Assembly: GCA_965220505.1 (NCBI GenBank)
Contig: CBDCQE010000001.1
Location: 1,612,001-1,676,000, forward strand
Length of the DNA stretch: 64,000 bases
From: Bin87 sp965220505
GTDB lineage: Bacteria; Chloroflexota; Dehalococcoidia; Lucifugimonadales; UBA3495
Direction of reading: 5' to 3'
The stretch's first letter is position 1. Every line of letters starts with the position of its first letter. Below the pieces are notes generated by a model that worked only from the letters and a program-made list of their open reading frames with translations, was not told where the DNA came from and did not search any database. A program made the position numbers and the translations under genes. Below, one piece after another: positions 8,830 to 17,089 of the stretch.

Positions 8830-10143
8830 ATGACTTCCGCCAACGGCAACCAACAAGACGTGGGCGACGTCGGCGGGGCGCGTCCCGCCGACCTGAGCCT
8901 GCCCGGAGCCCTGGACGGCCTGCTGGTCCTCGAGATCTGTGACGAAAAAGGCCAGTTCTGCGGCAAGCTCATGGCCGACAACGGCGCCGACCTCATCAAG
9001 ATCGAGCCGCCCGGTGGCGAGGCCTGTCGCAGCTTCGGCCCGTTCCTGGACGACGTTCCCCACCGGGAGCGCAGCCTGTCCTTCTGGCACTACAACACGT
9101 CCAAACGGGGCATCACCCTGAACCTGGAAACGAAGCAGGGGCAGGATATATTCAAGCAACTGGCCGCCGGCGCCGATATCATTCTGGAAAGCCGCAAGCC
9201 CGGCTACCTGGAATCCCTGGGCCTGGGCTACGACGTGCTGTCCGCAGACAATCCCGGCCTCATCATGTGCTCGCTGACGCCCTACGGCCAGACCGGCCCC
9301 TGGCGGGACTACCTCAGCAGCGATATCACCCAGATGGCTGGCGGCGGCCAGATGGCGTCCTCCGGCTACGACGACATCGACGTACCCAATCCCCCACCGA
9401 TAGCGCCCGGCGGCGGCAACTCCTGGCACATCGGCGCCCACTACGCCTACATTGGCCTCATGGCTGCCCTGTACTACCGGTTCCTGTCCGGCGAGGGTCA
9501 GTACATCGATGCGTCGATCCACGAGGCCTGCGCGCTGACCACCGAAGGTGCCATCGCCATCTACCTGTCCACCGGCGAGGTGGTGCAACGGCACACCGGT
9601 CGCCACGCTGCCCCGGATATGTCCCCGGCCATCCAATTCCCCACCGGCGACGGTGGCTGGCTCAACACCACCCGCTCCGGCACCAATCTGACGCCGGCGC
9701 GTCTGAGGTTGTTGGCGGAATGGTTCGACCAGTCGGGAATGGCCGAGGATCTCAACGAAGAGCGTTACCAGGACCCAGAGGTGATCGCAGCCGAAAACGA
9801 CCACATCGTCCAGGTGATGAAGAACTTCTTCATGAACTCGACGTTGATGGACGCCTTCCACGGCGGGCAGCAGCGGGACTTCCCTTGGGGAGCCATCCGC
9901 AGCATGGACGAGTTGGTCGGCGACGACCACCTCACGGACCGGGAGTTCTTCAAAGAGGTGGAACACCCCGAGCTGGGGCGTACCTTCACCTATCCCGGGC
10001 CGGCCATGCTCTACAATGGCTCACCCTGGCGCATCAGCCGCCGCGCTCCCCTCATCGGCGAGCACAACGCCGAAATCCTCCAGGGCGAACTGGGCCTCAC
10101 CAACTCCCAGTTGCTCCTGCTTGCAGAGGGCGGAGTGATCTAG
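8830..10143 (+). CDS. CaiB/BaiF family CoA-transferase, second copy, probable loss of catalytic Asp
   Basis: 437 aa. It is a class III CoA-transferase by fold motifs: LLVLEICDEKGQFCGKLMAD, GADLIKIEPPGGE, NTSKRGITLNLET and SLTPYGQTGPW. The segment equivalent to the catalytic Asp loop reads GGGNSWHIGAHYAYIGLMAA, with His200 where family members usually have Asp, so it may not form the aspartyl-CoA intermediate. It starts 16 bp after the small Cys-rich gene, with GAGGAGAG as ribosome binding site, and is in the same operon as the intact copy at 7192. The two together may form a heteromer in which only one subunit is catalytic. That is inference. Confidence 0.9.
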   Translation: MTSANGNQQDVGDVGGARPADLSLPGALDGLLVLEICDEKGQFCGKLMADNGADLIKIEPPGGEACRSFGPFLDDVPHRERSLSFWHYNTSKRGITLNLETKQGQDIFKQLAAGADIILESRKPGYLESLGLGYDVLSADNPGLIMCSLTPYGQTGPWRDYLSSDITQMAGGGQMASSGYDDIDVPNPPPIAPGGGNSWHIGAHYAYIGLMAALYYRFLSGEGQYIDASIHEACALTTEGAIAIYLSTGEVVQRHTGRHAAPDMSPAIQFPTGDGGWLNTTRSGTNLTPARLRLLAEWFDQSGMAEDLNEERYQDPEVIAAENDHIVQVMKNFFMNSTLMDAFHGGQQRDFPWGAIRSMDELVGDDHLTDREFFKEVEHPELGRTFTYPGPAMLYNGSPWRISRRAPLIGEHNAEILQGELGLTNSQLLLLAEGGVI

Positions 10144-10721
10144 TGGACGACCCGCGCCACGCGCCGTTGTACTCGATACCGGAGTGCGCCCGATATCTGG
10201 GGCTGCCGGTGTCCACGGTGCGGCGTTGGCTCAGCAAACCCGGGTCTGACCGGAAGGCAGATGGCAAACCGCTGATCATCCCCGCCGGCTCAGACCCGAC
10301 AGCTCTGTCGTTCACCAATCTTTTGGAATTATTTGTCCTTTCGTCGCTCCGCGGGAACCGTGAAACACCCTCGAAGGAACTACTGAAACGTATCTTGCAC
10401 GCAAGAAGCGACAGCGATGCTCCGGAACTGCGCAATTTATCAAAGGCAGACTTCTGCATCAAACGCATCGAGTACGATAGTCACGGCTCTCCCATTAGGT
10501 TCTATCCGTTCACCCGCGGATTCGGCCGAGAGGACCCCAAATTGGTCACGATTGATCCGTTCGTCAAATTCGGACGACCGGTCATCCGCGGCACCGGCGT
10601 GACCACGAATGCAGTCGCCAAGTTTGTAAAAGCCGGAGACTCCATCTTGGAACTGGCTGACGATTACCGCGTTGAGCTGGCGCAGATCGAAGAAGCCGTG
10701 CGGTATGAGTTGGCCGGTTGA
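10143..10721 (+). CDS. HTH-DUF433 antitoxin
   Basis: 192 aa from a GTG that shares one base with the stop of the preceding CoA-transferase (TAGTG). The N-terminal MerR-like helix-turn-helix reads YSIPECARYLGLPVSTVRRW (about residues 10-30). The C-terminal DUF433 domain reads VKFGRPVIRGTGVTTNAVAKF and ILELADDYRVELAQIEEAVR. DUF433 proteins are VapB-like antitoxins that pair with PIN-like DUF5615-type toxins, and such a gene follows with a 17-bp overlap. It probably autoregulates the pair, although here the two sit at the end of a metabolic operon. Its base use is more AT-rich than the neighbouring CoA-transferases, consistent with later insertion. Confidence 0.82.
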   Translation: MDDPRHAPLYSIPECARYLGLPVSTVRRWLSKPGSDRKADGKPLIIPAGSDPTALSFTNLLELFVLSSLRGNRETPSKELLKRILHARSDSDAPELRNLSKADFCIKRIEYDSHGSPIRFYPFTRGFGREDPKLVTIDPFVKFGRPVIRGTGVTTNAVAKFVKAGDSILELADDYRVELAQIEEAVRYELAG

Positions 10722-11115
10722 TTTAATTTGCTTCATCGATGAGAACCTGGGATCGGCTGTTTTTCCCGGCGCTCTGCGGAGCGCGGGCATTGCGGTTGAG
10801 ATACTAGCTGACCACTTTGACCTTGGCGCCAGGGATATTGACTGGATACCGCCGGCGTCCGGGATGGGTTGGTTGATAATCACCCATGACCGGGACATAC
10901 GGTACAATCGTCAGGAGCGCGACGCCGTGATGCGGTACGGTGGACGGGTGATTATCATCAGGGCCAGCGGGACCCGCGCGGAAATGGCACAGATATTCCT
11001 GGATCTGCGCGAGCAAATCATCGATTTCCTTGGGCAGAACCCGGCGCCATTCATTACCAGACTGCATCGGGACCGCATCGAGATGTGGCTGAGCCGGGAC
11101 GATTGGTCGTCCTGA
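10705..11115 (+). CDS. PIN-like toxin (DUF5615/VapC45-type)
   Basis: 136 aa. The start ATG lies inside the end of the antitoxin gene. A PIN-like ribonuclease core is visible: LICFIDEN near the N-terminus (first acidic residue), LGARDIDWIPPA in the middle, and LIITHDRDIR (conserved acidic residues after a beta strand). It continues with RVIIIRASGTRAEMAQIF. A C-terminal helix (DRIEMWL) closes the protein. The order, overlap and sizes match DUF433/PIN-like type II toxin-antitoxin modules, in which the toxin cleaves RNA unless bound by the antitoxin. Activity is inferred from the conserved acidic positions only. Confidence 0.8.
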   Translation: MSWPVDLICFIDENLGSAVFPGALRSAGIAVEILADHFDLGARDIDWIPPASGMGWLIITHDRDIRYNRQERDAVMRYGGRVIIIRASGTRAEMAQIFLDLREQIIDFLGQNPAPFITRLHRDRIEMWLSRDDWSS

Positions 11116-11145
11116 CACAGCCTTATCTATTGCGCAATCGGCGAC

Positions 11146-12255
11146 CTACCCCACGAACAAGTCCTCCGGCAAAAACGCCGACACCACGAAGTTGGGTACG
11201 TCAACCACGTTGCTCACTTTGAGATCCACCGCCACGCTGCATATCACGTAGGCCTGATCGCGGGTGAAACCCCGCTCCTGCAGCAGGTCAATCATGTTCA
11301 GGATGGCGTTGCGGCAGGCCAGCGTGAGGTTCTCGCCCTCGTTCACCCCATCGTCCCGCACCGGCATCCCCATGGTGGCCACGAACCGGCGTGGCGCCGC
11401 CCACTCGGGAGCGATGTAGTAGTCCTCCCGGCTGAACCTGGGCCAGCGGATGCTGTGCCGTTCCGCCTCGCCCTTGAGCACCCGGAACCGCACCGTGCAG
11501 GTGGCGCCCATCTCAACGGCGGTGACGCACACCTCGCCATCACCCTGGGCAAAGTGCCCGTCGCCGGTGGAGAACAGCGCGCCGTCTACCGCCACCGGCA
11601 GCAGCAGCTTGGATCCGGTGGAAAGCTGCTTTACGTCGAAATTGCCCCCGTTTTCCCGCGGCGGCAGCGTGCGGATTCCATGGCTCGCACCGCCGCCGCT
11701 GATTGGAACCGCGCCGCCCTCGTCCGGCGGCAGCGCTACGCCGCCACGGGACGCCAGTTCCGCCTCCCGCCGGGTCCACTCATTTAGCTGCGCATGGGAT
11801 GGCGCGACGCCCGACACTCCCATGAACGACGCACCCGGCACGCGAACGCCCGGAATCTGCTCCGACGTGGCGTATCCGTCGGCGATGCTCCAATGCACCA
11901 TGAACGGGTCGGTGAACACATCCCGCAGAAAGCCGAACCCCGGGAAGATCACGCTGAACGCGTAGGGCTGGGGCTGGATGTCCACGAACTCCACCTCCAG
12001 CAGATCCCCTGGCGCCGCCCCGTTCACCGCGACGGGACCGGTCAGCGGGTGGATGACGCCAGCGTCCATGCTGGAGAAATCCGCTTCGGTCACACCCGGT
12101 CGCATTTGCCCGTCAAAGGCATCTCTCGTTTCCAGCACCACCTCCTCGCCCTGGTCAACCTCGACGACGGGCGGGATATCCGGATGCCAGCGGTTGTGCC
12201 CCGTGTTAGACTCATCGCGCAGGGGCTTGCTACGGTCGATGGTGATGCTCTGCAT
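11146..12255 (-). CDS. Acetamidase/formamidase family protein
   Basis: 369 aa. Members hydrolyse short-chain amides such as formamide or acetamide to ammonia and the acid. The FmdA/AmdA pattern is clear: TGPVAVNGAAPGDLLEVEFV, then FSTGDGHFAQGDGEVCVTAVE, which holds the metal/active-site His-Gly-Asp region of the family. The ATG at 12255 was picked because it has AGGAGGGA directly upstream. A longer in-frame extension to 12438 lacks support and would overlap the divergent neighbour. The gene stands alone on the minus strand between the toxin-antitoxin pair and a SnoaL-like gene. Exact substrate unknown. Confidence 0.92.
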   Translation of the reverse strand: MQSITIDRSKPLRDESNTGHNRWHPDIPPVVEVDQGEEVVLETRDAFDGQMRPGVTEADFSSMDAGVIHPLTGPVAVNGAAPGDLLEVEFVDIQPQPYAFSVIFPGFGFLRDVFTDPFMVHWSIADGYATSEQIPGVRVPGASFMGVSGVAPSHAQLNEWTRREAELASRGGVALPPDEGGAVPISGGGASHGIRTLPPRENGGNFDVKQLSTGSKLLLPVAVDGALFSTGDGHFAQGDGEVCVTAVEMGATCTVRFRVLKGEAERHSIRWPRFSREDYYIAPEWAAPRRFVATMGMPVRDDGVNEGENLTLACRNAILNMIDLLQERGFTRDQAYVICSVAVDLKVSNVVDVPNFVVSAFLPEDLFVG

Positions 12256-12355
12256 GGATATTCCCTCCTGAGCAGCCCGCGTCCCGGGGCCGCTTGCCGG
12301 GATGCTATCGGCGCCCCTTTGGGGTGTCAAGAAACTGACGAGAGGAGACGCCGCC

Positions 12356-12772
12356 ATGTCCTCGACCAATGAGAATTCCGACATCATCGCCGCTAACCTG
12401 GCCGCCGTGGAGGCCCATTTCCACTCCGAGGCCACCAACGAAGTCGAGGCTGCCCTGGACCTCTACACCGACGACGTGGTGTGGGAGGCTCCGGCCCGGG
12501 GCCTGCGCTTCGAGGGCAAACGCGCCGTCGCCGACAACTACACCACGATGTTCGCCAAGATGGAGGATGTCGAGTTCGAGACCCTGCAGCGCTTCGCCAC
12601 CGAGGATCGGGTGGTGGACGACAGCGTGGTGCGCTTCCGGTTGACCGGTGAGGGATACCTTCCCCTGTCGCCGGGAACCCAGGTGGAGATGCGTCTCGTC
12701 CACATCTTCGAAATGCGCGACGGCCTGATCAGCAAGGAAATCGGCTACGAGATGTGGCGCTCGGCAGGGTGA
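12356..12772 (+). CDS. SnoaL-like / NTF2-fold protein
   Basis: 138 aa. The cone-shaped NTF2 fold is suggested by the opening helices (NLAAVEAHFHSEATNEVEAA), LDLYTDDVVWEAPARGLRFE, GKRAVADNYTTMF, and a closing strand pair ending in VHIFEMRDGLISKEIGYEMW. Proteins of this group act as isomerases, hydrolases or simple ligand pockets. No catalytic pair can be assigned by eye. The ATG has GAGGAG about 8 bp upstream. It is followed 31 bp later by an MBL-fold hydrolase on the same strand and diverges from the acetamidase gene. Confidence 0.85.
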   Translation: MSSTNENSDIIAANLAAVEAHFHSEATNEVEAALDLYTDDVVWEAPARGLRFEGKRAVADNYTTMFAKMEDVEFETLQRFATEDRVVDDSVVRFRLTGEGYLPLSPGTQVEMRLVHIFEMRDGLISKEIGYEMWRSAG

Positions 12773-12803
12773 CCGGCGCCCACGTCGGGTTGAGCACGGT
12801 CAG

Positions 12804-13502
12804 ATGAGGCTGACCTACTTCGGCCACTGTGCCTTCCGTTGGGAAACGCCCGGCGGTGTCACGGCCGTGGCCGACCCGTACCGCAACCAGGCCGATCGCT
12901 ATTGGTTCACCCGGTTGTTCCCGGAAGTCCGATGCGATCTGGGGCTGATCACCCACGCGCACTTCGACCACGACGCCGTTGACCGGTTACCGGAGGCCGC
13001 GTCGATCGTGCGCATGCCCGGCGAGTTTGCCACCGGCGATATGCAGATTCGAGGAGTTGGCGATTTCCACTCCGGCGCGGCGCGCCTGCGTCACTTTCCC
13101 AACGTGATGTTCCGACTGCACGCGGGCGGCGTGAGCTTCCTGCACATCGGCGACAACCGCGCGGAATGGCCGGATGATGTTGCCCGGGCGGTGGGCGACG
13201 TCGACGTCCTGCTCGTCACCGTGGACGACTCCAACCACCTGCTCACCTACGAACAAGTAGACTCCCTGGCCCAGCGGCTGCAACCTCGGGTCATCGTCCC
13301 AATGCACTACGCCATCCCGGGTCTTCACGCGGGGGAATGCGAGCTCCTGCCGCCCGAAGGGTGGCTGGCGCGCCAACGCAAGGTTCGCCGCCTGGAATCT
13401 GCCCGGTTCGAGTTCGCCAACCGGAATCTGCCCAACCAACCCGAAGTGTGGCTATTTCAGCCCGCCAGCGAGTCACTGACCGCTCCCGCGGTCGGTCTCT
13501 GA
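12804..13502 (+). CDS. MBL-fold metal-dependent hydrolase (UlaG-like)
   Basis: 232 aa. The metallo-beta-lactamase fold is shown by the opening LTYFGHCAFRWETPGG and VTAVADPY, then the zinc site THAHFDHDAVDRLP (H-x-H-x-D-H). Later metal ligands are suggested by FLHIGDN and VIVPMHYAIPG. The arrangement matches the UlaG/YtnP-like group of small cytoplasmic MBL proteins that open lactones or act on phosphodiesters. The substrate is unknown. Probably co-transcribed with the SnoaL-like gene. It ends 3 bp from the end of the convergent GNAT gene, with no hairpin between them. Confidence 0.88.
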   Translation: MRLTYFGHCAFRWETPGGVTAVADPYRNQADRYWFTRLFPEVRCDLGLITHAHFDHDAVDRLPEAASIVRMPGEFATGDMQIRGVGDFHSGAARLRHFPNVMFRLHAGGVSFLHIGDNRAEWPDDVARAVGDVDVLLVTVDDSNHLLTYEQVDSLAQRLQPRVIVPMHYAIPGLHAGECELLPPEGWLARQRKVRRLESARFEFANRNLPNQPEVWLFQPASESLTAPAVGL

Positions 13503-13505
13503 TGC

Positions 13506-14441
13506 TTATACCGCCGGCGAGCCGGACGCTGTTCGTTTCTCGTACCAGCGCAGTTCGCCGGTTTTGGCAAATCCCATTGACTGATAAAGTCGCACCGCTG
13601 GCGCGTTTTCGGCGTCAACTTCCAAACGAATCCGGTCAGCTCCCGCGGATTCCAGGTAGGCCATCCCCGACCGCAGAAGCGGTTTGCTGACGCCCAGGCC
13701 CCGGAACTTAGGCGTCAGTCCCATGGATCCAATGACGCCGTGGCGGCTCCGTCCGTCAGAAACCAGCAACGTCCAACAATATCCGGCCAGCTCACCGCCA
13801 TAAAACAACAGCCGAATGCCTTCACCGGTGGTATTAGCCATCTGCGCGCGGTGCGCGACCATCGCTTCCGAATCCGGCGAAAACTGCCAGGTGTCCGCAA
13901 AGGAGGCGTTATGCGCTGCGGTTAACGCGGATACATCGTGCTCGCTGAAAGAGCGGATATGGTATCCGCACGGCAGATCAACATCCGGCAATGGCTCGCC
14001 ACTCCAGGTCATGTCGCAGTACAACCGCGCCAGGGCAAAGCCCTCCGCATCCAGATCCGCAGCGCGAGTGTGCGGCGGCGCCAGCATGATATGTGCCACG
14101 GTGGATCCCGCCGCGCCGGCCTGCTCGACACCGGCCCGCACCAGCGTCCGGTATTCTTCCGCAGCGCCCGCGGAGTCGTCAGTGTCTATATTCAACACGC
14201 TACGGTGGCCGGATGTCTCCGGAAATATCAGGCAGAACCCTCGCAGTGTTGACCCCTCAAACAGCAGGACACAGTCGCGCCGGGGGTCCCTGCCGGGCAA
14301 GCGCAAAGTGTCCACGAATATGCTGCGCCAGATCGTGGCGACGGACTCGTCCCTGCTCTCCAACTGACGGAGCGCAAAATCCAGCAGCGCCGGCAGGTCC
14401 TCGTCGGTATAGTGCCGAATCGTAGATACGCTCGGTCGCAT
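13506..14441 (-). CDS. Tandem GNAT N-acetyltransferase
   Basis: 311 aa with two GNAT units, reminiscent of mycothiol-synthase-like architecture. The first (about 1-150) begins IRHYTDEDLPALLDFALRQL and is degenerate in the acetyl-CoA loop. The second (about 155-305) contains SMGLTPKFRGLGVSKPLLRS, a Q/R-x-x-G-x-G/A-type pyrophosphate-binding loop, then RLEVDAENAPAVRLYQSMGF, the standard GNAT ending. The ATG at 14441 follows the stop of the DUF35 gene by 8 bp and has AAGGAT upstream. Acceptor substrate unknown. Confidence 0.85.
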   Translation of the reverse strand: MRPSVSTIRHYTDEDLPALLDFALRQLESRDESVATIWRSIFVDTLRLPGRDPRRDCVLLFEGSTLRGFCLIFPETSGHRSVLNIDTDDSAGAAEEYRTLVRAGVEQAGAAGSTVAHIMLAPPHTRAADLDAEGFALARLYCDMTWSGEPLPDVDLPCGYHIRSFSEHDVSALTAAHNASFADTWQFSPDSEAMVAHRAQMANTTGEGIRLLFYGGELAGYCWTLLVSDGRSRHGVIGSMGLTPKFRGLGVSKPLLRSGMAYLESAGADRIRLEVDAENAPAVRLYQSMGFAKTGELRWYEKRTASGSPAV

Positions 14442-14449
14442 GCGCCGTT

Positions 14450-14962
14450 TTATCCTTCTGGTACCTCGTGCGACCAGGTAAATCCCTGGTCCGGTTCGTC
14501 GATAAGACGCCACTGCGGAAGCATGAACCCGTCTTCAACCGGCTGGAACACGGCCTCCACGCGTTTGCCGATGCCCACGTTCTCCTCTTTCTCCATGTTG
14601 AAGTCGCCGTCCACCAGGTTCCCGGTGATCCGCAGGCCGTCGAATTCCGTGGGGTGACCGCCTTGCTCGTCCAACTCTACCAGCACGATGGCGAAGGGCG
14701 TGAGGTCCCGGAAACTGGGTATCACCGTGTGCGCGACAACCTGGTATGAATAGATAGTGCCCTTGCCGGAAACCTGCTGCCACTCCCAGTTCAGCGACGC
14801 GCACCAGGGGCACCCGGGTCCCGGCTCGCCGCGCAGCAGCCCGCAGTCGGAGCACTTCTTGACCACCAGGCGACCCTCGGCCGCAGCCTCAAAATAGCCT
14901 TTGTACTCGGAATCGTTCTCCGGGATGCTCAGCGTGATGCCCCGGTAGGTGTAATTAGGCAT
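14450..14962 (-). CDS. DUF35 OB-fold protein with zinc ribbon (thiolase partner)
   Basis: 170 aa. An N-terminal rubredoxin-like zinc ribbon (CSDCGLLRGEPGPGCPWC, four cysteines) is followed by an OB-fold domain typical of DUF35/COG1545: GKGTIYSYQVVAHTV, FAIVLVELDEQGG and VEAVFQPVEDG. DUF35 proteins bind thiolases and help channel acyl-CoA between active sites, as in steroid side-chain degradation and archaeal mevalonate synthesis. The gene lies directly downstream of a thiolase-like gene in the same orientation, 22 bp apart, so the two probably form one complex. Confidence 0.92.
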   Translation of the reverse strand: MPNYTYRGITLSIPENDSEYKGYFEAAAEGRLVVKKCSDCGLLRGEPGPGCPWCASLNWEWQQVSGKGTIYSYQVVAHTVIPSFRDLTPFAIVLVELDEQGGHPTEFDGLRITGNLVDGDFNMEKEENVGIGKRVEAVFQPVEDGFMLPQWRLIDEPDQGFTWSHEVPEG

Positions 14963-14984
14963 TGTCCCTCTCCCTGTTCGGCGT

Positions 14985-16214
14985 CTAGCTGAGCACGTTG
15001 CCCATGATGAGGGAACTGCCTACCGCCGGCGTTCCCCAACCCATATTCATGCTGATCTTGGCGTCTTCCACCTGGCGGCAACCCCCTTCGGCGTAGTCGT
15101 AACTGTGGTCGCCTTCCAAAGCGCCCGGGCAGTAGTCATCGACAGTGCCCCGTAGCTGTCGCACGTTCTCGATCACCATGTTCATCCCGTGCGTGTACCC
15201 CTCGCAGAGGTGCCCCCCGCTCAGGTTGTTGGGACGCTTTCCGCCCAGGTTGATGATGCCGCTGGTGACGTAGTCCTTGCCCTCACCCTTCTCGCACCAT
15301 CCGTAATCCTCGAACTGTAAGAGCACGGTGTAGGTGAAGGCGTCGTAGCAGCCGGTCAGGTCCACGTCCTCGTGCTTCACGCCGGCAAGGTCGAAAATCC
15401 GCGGGGCGATGTAATGGCCGGCCACCCGGGAGATCGGCCCGTGCTGGTAATGAAAGTCGCCGCCGGGCTTGGTGCCGCGACCCTGCACGCCCTTGATGTA
15501 GATGGGCTTGTGCTTCAGGTCCCTGGCTCGCTCCGCCGAAGTCACGATGACGCATGTAGCGTTGTCGGTCTCCAGGCAGCAGTCCAAAAGGTGCGCCACC
15601 GGCCGGATGATCCACCGGGAGTTAACCACGTCGTCCACGGTCACCCGGTGCTTCATCAGCGCTTTGGGGTTATTGGAGGCGTGAATGGAGTGAGCCACCT
15701 TGATGGCCGCCAGGTCCTCGCTCTTGACCCCATACTCGGCCATGTGGCGGGTGAAGGTGTAGGCGAACTGCTGCACCGCACTGATGAGGCCGTAGGGTCG
15801 CTTCATCAGATCGAGCCCGCCAATGGGCGCCGACGCTCGCGCTCCGGTGCCGCCGATGCGCACGTTGGAATAGCCGTTCATCGACCGGAAGATGGCAACC
15901 ACGTCGCACATGCCCGCTTCGATGGCGCCGATTGCCAATCCCACCAGCGCCTCGGTTGAGGATCCCCCGCCCGAGCAGTCCATGTAGAAGTTCGGGCGGA
16001 TGCCCAGGTCGTACTGTATCGACGTCGACGGCGTGGAATCGCCCCCGTGGTAGCTGAGCATCCCGTCTACCTGGTCCGGCGTCAGGCCGGCGTCGTTCAT
16101 CGCGTTGCGGATCGCCTCGGCGCCCAGGGCCCGGGTGGTCCGGCCCGAGGCCCGGCTGTACTCGGTTTCGCCCACCCCGACGATGCAATACTTGTCTCGT
16201 GGATTGCCTGCCAT
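14985..16214 (-). CDS. Thiolase-family protein (SCP-x / acetyl-CoA acetyltransferase-like)
   Basis: 409 aa. The nucleophile region reads FYMDCSGGGSSTEALVGLAI, placing a Cys at the thiolase position. The second half has GCYDAFTYTVLLQFEDYGWC and the C-terminal GGHLCEGYTHGMNMV loop, in the position of the GHPxGxSG loop but with altered residues. This pattern belongs to the SCPx/thiolase II group that works with DUF35 proteins, usually in C-C bond cleavage or in retro-aldol partner reactions. The start has GGAGGGA as ribosome binding site. Reaction and substrate unknown. The altered loop argues against a plain acetoacetyl-CoA thiolase. Confidence 0.9.
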   Translation of the reverse strand: MAGNPRDKYCIVGVGETEYSRASGRTTRALGAEAIRNAMNDAGLTPDQVDGMLSYHGGDSTPSTSIQYDLGIRPNFYMDCSGGGSSTEALVGLAIGAIEAGMCDVVAIFRSMNGYSNVRIGGTGARASAPIGGLDLMKRPYGLISAVQQFAYTFTRHMAEYGVKSEDLAAIKVAHSIHASNNPKALMKHRVTVDDVVNSRWIIRPVAHLLDCCLETDNATCVIVTSAERARDLKHKPIYIKGVQGRGTKPGGDFHYQHGPISRVAGHYIAPRIFDLAGVKHEDVDLTGCYDAFTYTVLLQFEDYGWCEKGEGKDYVTSGIINLGGKRPNNLSGGHLCEGYTHGMNMVIENVRQLRGTVDDYCPGALEGDHSYDYAEGGCRQVEDAKISMNMGWGTPAVGSSLIMGNVLS

Positions 16215-16332
16215 GTTGTCCCTCCGGTTCGATAACGAGTGTAAGAAGTGTTCAGTGGATTGAACCTATGAGCAGCGAGAGTGGCTGGGCAACTCAGCTC
16301 TCTCGTGTTCGCATCTCTGTAGGAACACCGGC

Positions 16333-17055
16333 TCAGCCAGTATCAATTGCTGCCATATCTGGCTCGTCTTCAGGTTCCGGTTCGCCGGAATCCGGCGGCG
16401 TAACGATAATCACCTCCACTCCTTTATCCTCGGCCAATTGCCGATATGCGGAGGATATGAAATAGCCGCCAACGACCGCCACAGTGGTATCGCCAGTCAG
16501 CTTTTCCAGCAGCCTGGCCCGATCTGCGGCCCGCATAATGTCTCGCTCTCCGATGCCGGCAGACACTTCCACTGCCATTCGTATCGGCTTGCAGGTTTCC
16601 CGGTGGCGCCCCTCAACCGCCAAGTCAAGAGCTAGCAAGGAACGCTGGTCTCCTTCAGTTATCTGACCAGCATCGACGGCATCATCAATGAGGTCGGCAA
16701 GAGCGAACCGGTCGGTTACACGGAGGCGGCGTATCATCCCGCTGAAATACGCCGGCGCACGCTGTTGAAACCGACGCTCGGCTTCGTCGCCTATTAGACG
16801 CGACAACTGGTTCTTATGGCGGTACAACTCCCGGCTGTGGCTTTGTAACGTCCGTGCCTGTTCCTCCAGTGAACGCGCCAATGCCTGCAACAGGACAGTG
16901 TGTGATTGCACCGTCTGCATCAACAGCTGCATCTGAGCCGGCAGTTGCCGGAACTCCTCGTCCAAAATCTGACGGCGCAACCGGACAAGATGGTCCGGGT
17001 TGCGTTCCAGCAGACCCATCAGGTCGTCAAAGGTGATGATTTCCTCCGCAGCCAT
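16333..17055 (-). CDS. Coiled-coil protein with a nuclease-like C-terminal domain, unknown function
   Basis: 240 aa. The middle part (about 45-105) is a long amphipathic coiled-coil (TVQSHTVLLQALARSLEEQA, then SHSRELYRHKNQLSRLIGDE). The C-terminal part (about 135-225) reads SLLALDLAVEG, PIRMAVEVSAGIGERDIMRA, ARLLEKLTG and TVAVVGGYFI. The spacing of an Asp in LDLAVEG and Glu-x-Ser in VEVS resembles a PD-(D/E)XK-like fold with an atypical motif, as in DUF3782-type coiled-coil proteins common in cyanobacteria and Chloroflexota. The tail is acidic. Family and activity are inferred. It follows trpS by 34 bp on the same strand but no functional link is obvious. Confidence 0.65.
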   Translation of the reverse strand: MAAEEIITFDDLMGLLERNPDHLVRLRRQILDEEFRQLPAQMQLLMQTVQSHTVLLQALARSLEEQARTLQSHSRELYRHKNQLSRLIGDEAERRFQQRAPAYFSGMIRRLRVTDRFALADLIDDAVDAGQITEGDQRSLLALDLAVEGRHRETCKPIRMAVEVSAGIGERDIMRAADRARLLEKLTGDTTVAVVGGYFISSAYRQLAEDKGVEVIIVTPPDSGEPEPEDEPDMAAIDTG

Positions 17056-17089
17056 GTTGGCAGCTTACCCCTGCGTGCAGATTCCAGAA

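Noticed and set aside
8707..9966. 419-codon minus-strand open frame across the second CoA-transferase
   Set aside because: Antisense shadow; the plus-strand frame carries all family motifs.
10143..10721. Possible MerR transcription factor
   Set aside because: Although it has a MerR-like HTH, the C-terminal DUF433 domain and the overlapping PIN-like gene mark it as an antitoxin.
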